Shown here piece after piece: positions 21,673 to 25,026 of a stretch of DNA of 25,026 nt (position 1 is the first letter of the stretch; each line of letters opens with the position of its first letter). The DNA is from an uncultured Eubacteriales bacterium (GTDB lineage Bacteria; Bacillota; Clostridia; Christensenellales; CAG-138): positions 1 to 25,026 of the forward strand of contig CACXNN010000003.1 of the NCBI GenBank assembly GCA_902768995.1. Direction: 5' to 3'. The position numbers were made by a program, and so were the translations under genes. Below the pieces are notes generated by a model, which saw nothing but the letters and a program-made list of their open reading frames with translations, was not told the DNA's origin and searched no databases.

Positions 21673-22026
21673 TTATTTGGTGACGATGCGCTCGCGGATC
21701 TTGGCAGCCTTGCCGGAACGCTCGCGGAGGTAGTAGAGCTTCGCCCGGCGGACGACGCCGTGACGGACCACCTCGATGCGGCCGATGCGGGGGCTGTGAT
21801 AGGGGAAGGTACGCTCCACGCCCACGCCGTAGGAGATACGACGGACGGTGAAGGACTTGCGGATGCCGCCGCCCTCCATCTTGATGACGATGCCTTCGAA
21901 GTTCTGCAGACGCTCGTGGGTGCCTTCCACGACCTTCACGTACACCCGGACCTGATCGCCGATCTCGAGCTCAGGCAGGTCGGTACGCAGCTGTTCTTTT
22001 TCCAATTCCTTGATGATGTCGGACAT
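21673..22026 (-). CDS. rplS: 50S ribosomal protein L19
   Basis: L19 sits at the 30S-50S interface. The 117 residues have the whole family pattern: an N-terminal helix ([20 protein letters not shown]), [49 protein letters not shown] and [25 protein letters not shown] 22026 is the correct start because GAGGAG lies nine bases upstream and the family begins there. The in-frame ATG codons at 22086 and 22071 would add unrelated residues. It has its own strong promoter (22119-22147) and a terminator (21638-21662), so it can be made separately from trmD. Confidence 0.97.
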   Translation of the reverse strand: MSDIIKELEKEQLRTDLPELEIGDQVRVYVKVVEGTHERLQNFEGIVIKMEGGGIRKSFTVRRISYGVGVERTFPYHSPRIGRIEVVRHGVVRRAKLYYLRERSGKAAKIRERIVTK

Positions 22027-22112
22027 TTTGATTTTCTCCTCTCGTTCAATATGAGCGATACGGGCGTTCATGACCGCAAAAAGCATGACAGTGGACCGTC
22101 CATTGCCGCAAC
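22027..22112 (-). promoter_or_regulatory. rplS leader, possible L19 autoregulatory region
   Basis: The predicted transcript has about 86 untranslated bases before L19. Many Bacillota have a structured L19 leader. I could not confirm its conserved structure here; the only clear stem, CCGTTG/CAATGG (22114-22100), lies at the very 5' end. Confidence 0.25.
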
Positions 22113-22118
22113 GGGCGT

Positions 22119-22147
22119 ATTATAGCATGGATGATTTGGGAATGCAA
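22119..22147 (-). promoter_or_regulatory. Sigma-A-type promoter of rplS
   Basis: On the minus strand a perfect TATAAT (22124-22119) is preceded by TGC, giving an extended -10. TTGCAT (22147-22142) lies 17 bases upstream. The predicted start is near 22112. The -35 box is just before the trmD stop's far side, in the trmD-rplS gap. Confidence 0.72.
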
Positions 22148-22150
22148 GCC

Positions 22151-22852
22151 CTATTTTCCCTTATTTTCGTAGTATTTTCCGAAGGTGCCGAGAAGCTCCG
22201 GCCGGTTCTCCCGAGTCTTCATGAGGGCTTGCTCATGCCGCCATTTCTCGATGTTGGCCGCGTGGCCGGAAAGGAGCACCTCCGGGACGGCCATGCCCCG
22301 AAAGTCGGCGGGCCGGGTGTACTGGGGGTACTCGAGAAGACCTTTGGAGAAGCTCTCCTCCTCCGCGCTCTCGCCCTTGCCCAACACTCCGGGCACGAAG
22401 CGGCTCACGCAGTCGGTGAGCACCATGGCGGGCAGCTCCCCGCCGGTGAGGATATAGTCGCCGATGGACACTTCCTCGTCCATCAGGGCCATGACCCGTT
22501 CGTCCACCCCCTCGTAGTGGCCGCACAGCAGCAGCAGCCGGGGGCATCGGGCCAGTTCCCGGGCCCGGGCCGTGGTCAGGAGCTTCCCCCGGGGGGTCAG
22601 CAGGACCCGATGGGCTTCATGGGCGGGGTCCACGGCTTCCACGGCGTCGAAGATGGGCTGGGCCATCATGACGAGGCCCGCCCCGCCGCCGAAGGGATAG
22701 TCGTCGGCCTTGCTGTGCTTGTTGTCAGCCCAGGCGCGGATGTCGTGGATGGCGATGGACAGGAGCCCATTCTCCTGGGCCCGGCCCAGCATGGACTCCG
22801 AGAAGGGCCCGGCGAACATCTCCGGGAACAGGGTCAGGATGTCAATCCGCAA
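22151..22852 (-). CDS. trmD: tRNA (guanine-37-N1)-methyltransferase TrmD
   Basis: TrmD makes m1G37 next to the anticodon and prevents +1 frameshifting. The 233 residues contain the N-terminal SPOUT domain with the trefoil knot (LLLLCGHYEGVDERV; EVSIGDYILTGGELPAMVL) and the catalytic-type Asp in LTDCVSRFVPGVLG. The C-terminal domain has YPQYTRPADFRGMAVPEVLLSGHAANIEKWRHEQAL split over about 195-215. The start is TTG at 22852, giving MRIDILTLFPEMF, the family start. GGGAGG lies nine bases upstream, and the gene overlaps rimM by 11 bases. Confidence 0.96.
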   Translation of the reverse strand: MRIDILTLFPEMFAGPFSESMLGRAQENGLLSIAIHDIRAWADNKHSKADDYPFGGGAGLVMMAQPIFDAVEAVDPAHEAHRVLLTPRGKLLTTARARELARCPRLLLLCGHYEGVDERVMALMDEEVSIGDYILTGGELPAMVLTDCVSRFVPGVLGKGESAEEESFSKGLLEYPQYTRPADFRGMAVPEVLLSGHAANIEKWRHEQALMKTRENRPELLGTFGKYYENKGK

Positions 22853-23357
22853 AGAGACCCACCTCCCTCAACACGTCCGCCTTGAACACCATCTGGCCGC
22901 CTGCCAGGTCCACCCGTTCGATGACCTTCTTGAGGGCGGGGACCATGAGCTTCCCGTCGTCGATCACGTACACGTCGTTGGCCCCGGTGGACAGCACGTC
23001 CGTCACCTTGCCGTAGGCCTCCCCCTCCGTGTCGGAGACGCGAAGGCCGATCAGGTCCGCGATGAAGTAGGTGTACTCCGGCAGCTGGGCCGCATGGGCC
23101 CGGTCCACGCAAAGGAACCCGCCCCGCAGGGTCTGGGCATCCTCCACAGTCTCGTAGCCATCGAGGTGCACCACCACCGCGTCCGGCCGGACGGAAAGCA
23201 CAGAAAGCCGCACAGGGACATGGTCCCCGTGCAGCTCCAAATACCCTTCCTGCATGCCTTTGAACCGGGTCACATCGTCGGTCAGGGGGTCCAGCTTGAC
23301 GGCCCCCTTGAGGCCGTGAGGCCGGGCGATGAACCCGACGCGCAGGTATTCCGTCAC
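22842..23357 (-). CDS. rimM: Ribosome maturation factor RimM
   Basis: RimM binds S19 and helps mature the 30S head. The 171 residues have the N-terminal RimM barrel (EYLRVGFIARPHGLKGAVKL; FKGMQEGYLELHG) and the PRC-barrel domain (YFIADLIGLRVSD; GKVTDVLSTGANDVYVID; LMVPALKKVIERVDL). The start is GTG at 23357, overlapping the khpA stop as GTGA, so translation is probably coupled. The 3' end overlaps trmD. The rimM-trmD pair after rpsP is near-universal in bacteria. Confidence 0.95.
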   Translation of the reverse strand: MTEYLRVGFIARPHGLKGAVKLDPLTDDVTRFKGMQEGYLELHGDHVPVRLSVLSVRPDAVVVHLDGYETVEDAQTLRGGFLCVDRAHAAQLPEYTYFIADLIGLRVSDTEGEAYGKVTDVLSTGANDVYVIDDGKLMVPALKKVIERVDLAGGQMVFKADVLREVGLFAD

Positions 23358-23581
23358 AGGATGTCCACCACGTACTTCTTGGGGGCGTCCACGGAGGCCG
23401 CCTTCACGATGGTGCGGATGGCCTTGGCGATGCGGCCCTGCTTGCCGATGACCTTGCCCACGTCGGAGGGGTCCACGGAGAGCTCGATGACGAAAGCGTC
23501 GTCATCCTCCCGCATCTCCACCTTCACGGCGTCGGGCTGGTCCACCAGGCTCTTCGCGATAAACAGTACCAGCTGGTCCAT
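23354..23581 (-). CDS. khpA: KH-domain RNA-binding protein KhpA
   Basis: A single KH domain of 75 residues (YlqC/KhpA family). KhpA pairs with KhpB/Jag to bind RNA and influences cell size and, in some species, small RNAs. The GxxG loop is visible in VGKVIGKQGRIAKAIRTIV (about 42-60), with the typical start MDQLVLFIAKSLVD. It lies three bases past the restored rpsP stop and overlaps rimM as GTGA. This position between rpsP and rimM is standard in Bacillota. Confidence 0.94.
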   Translation of the reverse strand: MDQLVLFIAKSLVDQPDAVKVEMREDDDAFVIELSVDPSDVGKVIGKQGRIAKAIRTIVKAASVDAPKKYVVDIL

Positions 23582-23584
23582 GGC

Positions 23585-23811
23585 TTACTCGATGGCGCCG
23601 GACTTCTTGAGCAGGGCGCGGACGGTGTCGGTGGGCTGGGCGCCGTTCTTCATCCAGGCGGCGGCCTTCTCGTTGCGGGCTCGGTGCCGGGATTGTAGTA
23701 ACCCAGCTCCTCCACGAAGGCGCCGTTGCGGGGCGCGCGGGAGTCGGCCACGATGATACGGTAGAAGGGGGCTTTCTTGGCGCCCATGCGGCGCAGTCTG
23801 ATCTTCAGCAT
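23585..23811 (-). pseudogene. rpsP: 30S ribosomal protein S16, interrupted by a small deletion and frameshift
   Basis: The first 45 residues are normal S16 ([44 protein letters not shown]). The frame then runs to an early TGA. The S16 C-terminal part continues in another frame as [18 protein letters not shown] and [11 protein letters not shown] to TAA at 23585. Compared with B. subtilis S16 about five residues of the AEVKI strand are missing, so roughly 16 bases (one more than a multiple of three) seem absent near 23675. ATG 23811 follows AAGGAG by ten bases. S16 is essential in most bacteria, and the flanking operon is intact, so a sequence or assembly error is the simplest reading. A true lesion with a second copy elsewhere is possible. 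Confidence 0.85.
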
Positions 23812-23853
23812 TGTTTGTTTTCTCCTTGTTTTATCTTTCTATTATGATGTATG

Positions 23854-23877
23854 AAAAACGGGGTGGCCCCATTTTTT
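23854..23877 (-). terminator. Terminator-like hairpin between ffh and rpsP
   Basis: On the minus strand AAAAATGGGG pairs with CCCCGTTTTT around CCA (one T-G wobble), ending in a T-run. It starts 10 bases after the ffh stop. It may partly separate ffh from the rpsP operon, although no clear promoter for rpsP is seen after it. Confidence 0.5.
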
Positions 23878-23886
23878 CCTTTTGTC

Positions 23887-25026
23887 TTAGAAGCCGAAGG
23901 GGAACCCGCCGCGGCTGGCCCGCTTCAAAAACTTCTTGTTGGTCATCTGCTTCATGAGCTGGCGGCTCTGGTTGAACTGGTTCATGAGCCGGTTCACCTC
24001 CTGGACGCTGGTGCCGGAGCCCTTGGCGATGCGCTTCCGGCGGCTGGCGTTCAGCAGGTCCGGGTTCGCCCGCTCCGCTTTGGTCATGGACTGGATGATG
24101 GCCTTGGTCCGGGCGAGCTGCTTCTCGTCCACCTGCACGTTCCCCAGCTTCGACGCCCCGGGGATCATCTTGAGCATGTCCTCCATGGAGCCCATGTTCT
24201 GCATCTGCTCCATCTGGTCGAGAAAGTCGTTGAGATCGAAGGACGCGGTCCGCATCTTCTTCTCCATCTCGGCGGCCTTCTTCTCGTCGAAGGCCTGCTG
24301 GGCCTTCTCGATGAGGGTCAGCACGTCGCCCATGCCCAGGATTCGGGAGGCCATCCGGTCCGGATGGAAGGGTTCGATGTCCGTCAGCTTCTCGCCGGTG
24401 CCCGCGAACTTGATGGGCTTGCCGGTGACCGCCTTCACGGACAGGGCCGCGCCGCCCCGGGTGTCGCCGTCCAGCTTGGTCAGGATCACGCCGGTGAGGG
24501 GCACCGCCTCGTGGAAGGCCTTGGCCGCGTTCACCGCGTCCTGACCGGTCATGGCGTCGATGACCAGCAGCACCTCAGCGGGGTTCAGCAGGTCCCGGAG
24601 CTTTTTGAGCTCGGCCATCATGTCCTCGTCCACATGGAGGCGGCCCGCGGTGTCCACGATGAGCACGTCGTAGAAGTTGCGACGGGCGTACTCCACGGCC
24701 TCCGAGGCGATCTTCACCGGGTCGATCTGGCCCTTCTCGAAGACGGGCACCCCGGTCTTCTCCCCCACGATCTTCAACTGGTCGATGGCGGCGGGCCGGT
24801 ACACGTCGCAGGCGCACAAGAGCGGGTTCTTGCCGTACTGCTTTTTAAGGAGCATGGCGAGCTTCCCGCACATGGTGGTCTTGCCCGCGCCCTGAAGGCC
24901 GGCCATGAGGATGATGGCGGGCTTGGTGGAACCGAAGTCCAGCTTGGCGTTGGTGGCGCCCATGAGGGCGGTCATCTCTTCGTTGACGATCTTGATGATC
25001 TGCTGGCCCGGGGTCAGGCTCTCCAG
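23887..25026 (-). CDS. ffh: Signal recognition particle protein Ffh (5' end outside window)
   Basis: Ffh with 4.5S/6S RNA binds signal sequences of nascent membrane and secreted proteins and delivers ribosomes to FtsY. The visible 379 residues lack roughly the first 70. The GTPase domain shows G1 GLQGAGKTT, ACDVYRPAAIDQL, DTAGRLHVDE, TKLDGDTRGGAALS and the closing GTGEKLTDIEPFHP. The M domain follows with a Met-rich part (QMEQMQNMGSMEDMLKMIPG) and the RNA-binding helix NASRRKRIAKGSGTSVQEVN. The C-terminal end is short and ends in GGFPFGF. The gene precedes rpsP, as is usual in Bacillota. Confidence 0.96.
   Translation of the reverse strand: MESLTPGQQIIKIVNEEMTALMGATNAKLDFGSTKPAIILMAGLQGAGKTTMCGKLAMLLKKQYGKNPLLCACDVYRPAAIDQLKIVGEKTGVPVFEKGQIDPVKIASEAVEYARRNFYDVLIVDTAGRLHVDEDMMAELKKLRDLLNPAEVLLVIDAMTGQDAVNAAKAFHEAVPLTGVILTKLDGDTRGGAALSVKAVTGKPIKFAGTGEKLTDIEPFHPDRMASRILGMGDVLTLIEKAQQAFDEKKAAEMEKKMRTASFDLNDFLDQMEQMQNMGSMEDMLKMIPGASKLGNVQVDEKQLARTKAIIQSMTKAERANPDLLNASRRKRIAKGSGTSVQEVNRLMNQFNQSRQLMKQMTNKKFLKRASRGGFPFGF

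Overview
The window looks like chromosomal core sequence from a spore-forming member of the Clostridia (Bacillota). It is GC-rich, so a high-GC gut-type lineage such as Oscillospirales or Christensenellales is plausible, but nothing here fixes the genus. The evidence is the spore genes yabP, yabQ and an uninterrupted pro-sigK, a CD1247-type acidic zinc-ribbon protein, and Clostridia-like gene orders (pepP-efp; ffh-rpsP-khpA-rimM-trmD-rplS-rbgA-rnhB-yraN; yifB-dprA-topA-trmFO). I saw no tRNA, rRNA, transposase, phage gene or CRISPR array.

Layout. 1-948: minus-strand rho, cut by the window edge, with a long disordered N-terminal region and a C-rich, G-poor leader. 1154-2922: plus-strand, overlapping yabP-yabQ-divIC-ppx; ppx is broken by one internal deletion and frameshift. 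3058-5174: minus-strand pepP-efp-CD1247-like unit with a clear housekeeping promoter and a Rho-independent terminator. 5246-10556: minus-strand trmFO-rnj-ylbF-mltG-sigK; sigK has its own candidate sigma-E promoter. 10739-17286: minus-strand PMT-family glycosyltransferase, yifB, dprA and topA, headed by a second GT-C glycosyltransferase (17283-19412) with its own promoter. 19731-25026: the minus-strand ribosome and SRP cluster from ffh (partial) through rpsP, khpA, rimM, trmD and rplS (terminator), then rbgA, rnhB and yraN.

Most genes serve translation (S16, L19, EF-P, RimM, TrmD, TrmFO, RbgA), RNA turnover and termination (RNase J, YlbF, KhpA, Rho), DNA handling (TopA, DprA, YifB, RNase HII) and protein targeting (Ffh). 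Sporulation and envelope functions are interleaved (YabP/Q, SigK, DivIC, MltG). The pair of membrane glycosyltransferases, each with a beta-sandwich-like outer domain after its first membrane segment, is the least ordinary coding content.

The main items for a second look are: two genes (ppx and the essential rpsP) that each lack an internal stretch and lose frame; a shared ATA-N16-CATAG(C/G)CT signal in front of yabP and sigK; a probably leaderless divIC; a rut-like rho leader; and a family of pyrimidine/purine hairpins recurring in intergenic gaps. All calls were made by reading the sequence; no database search was run.
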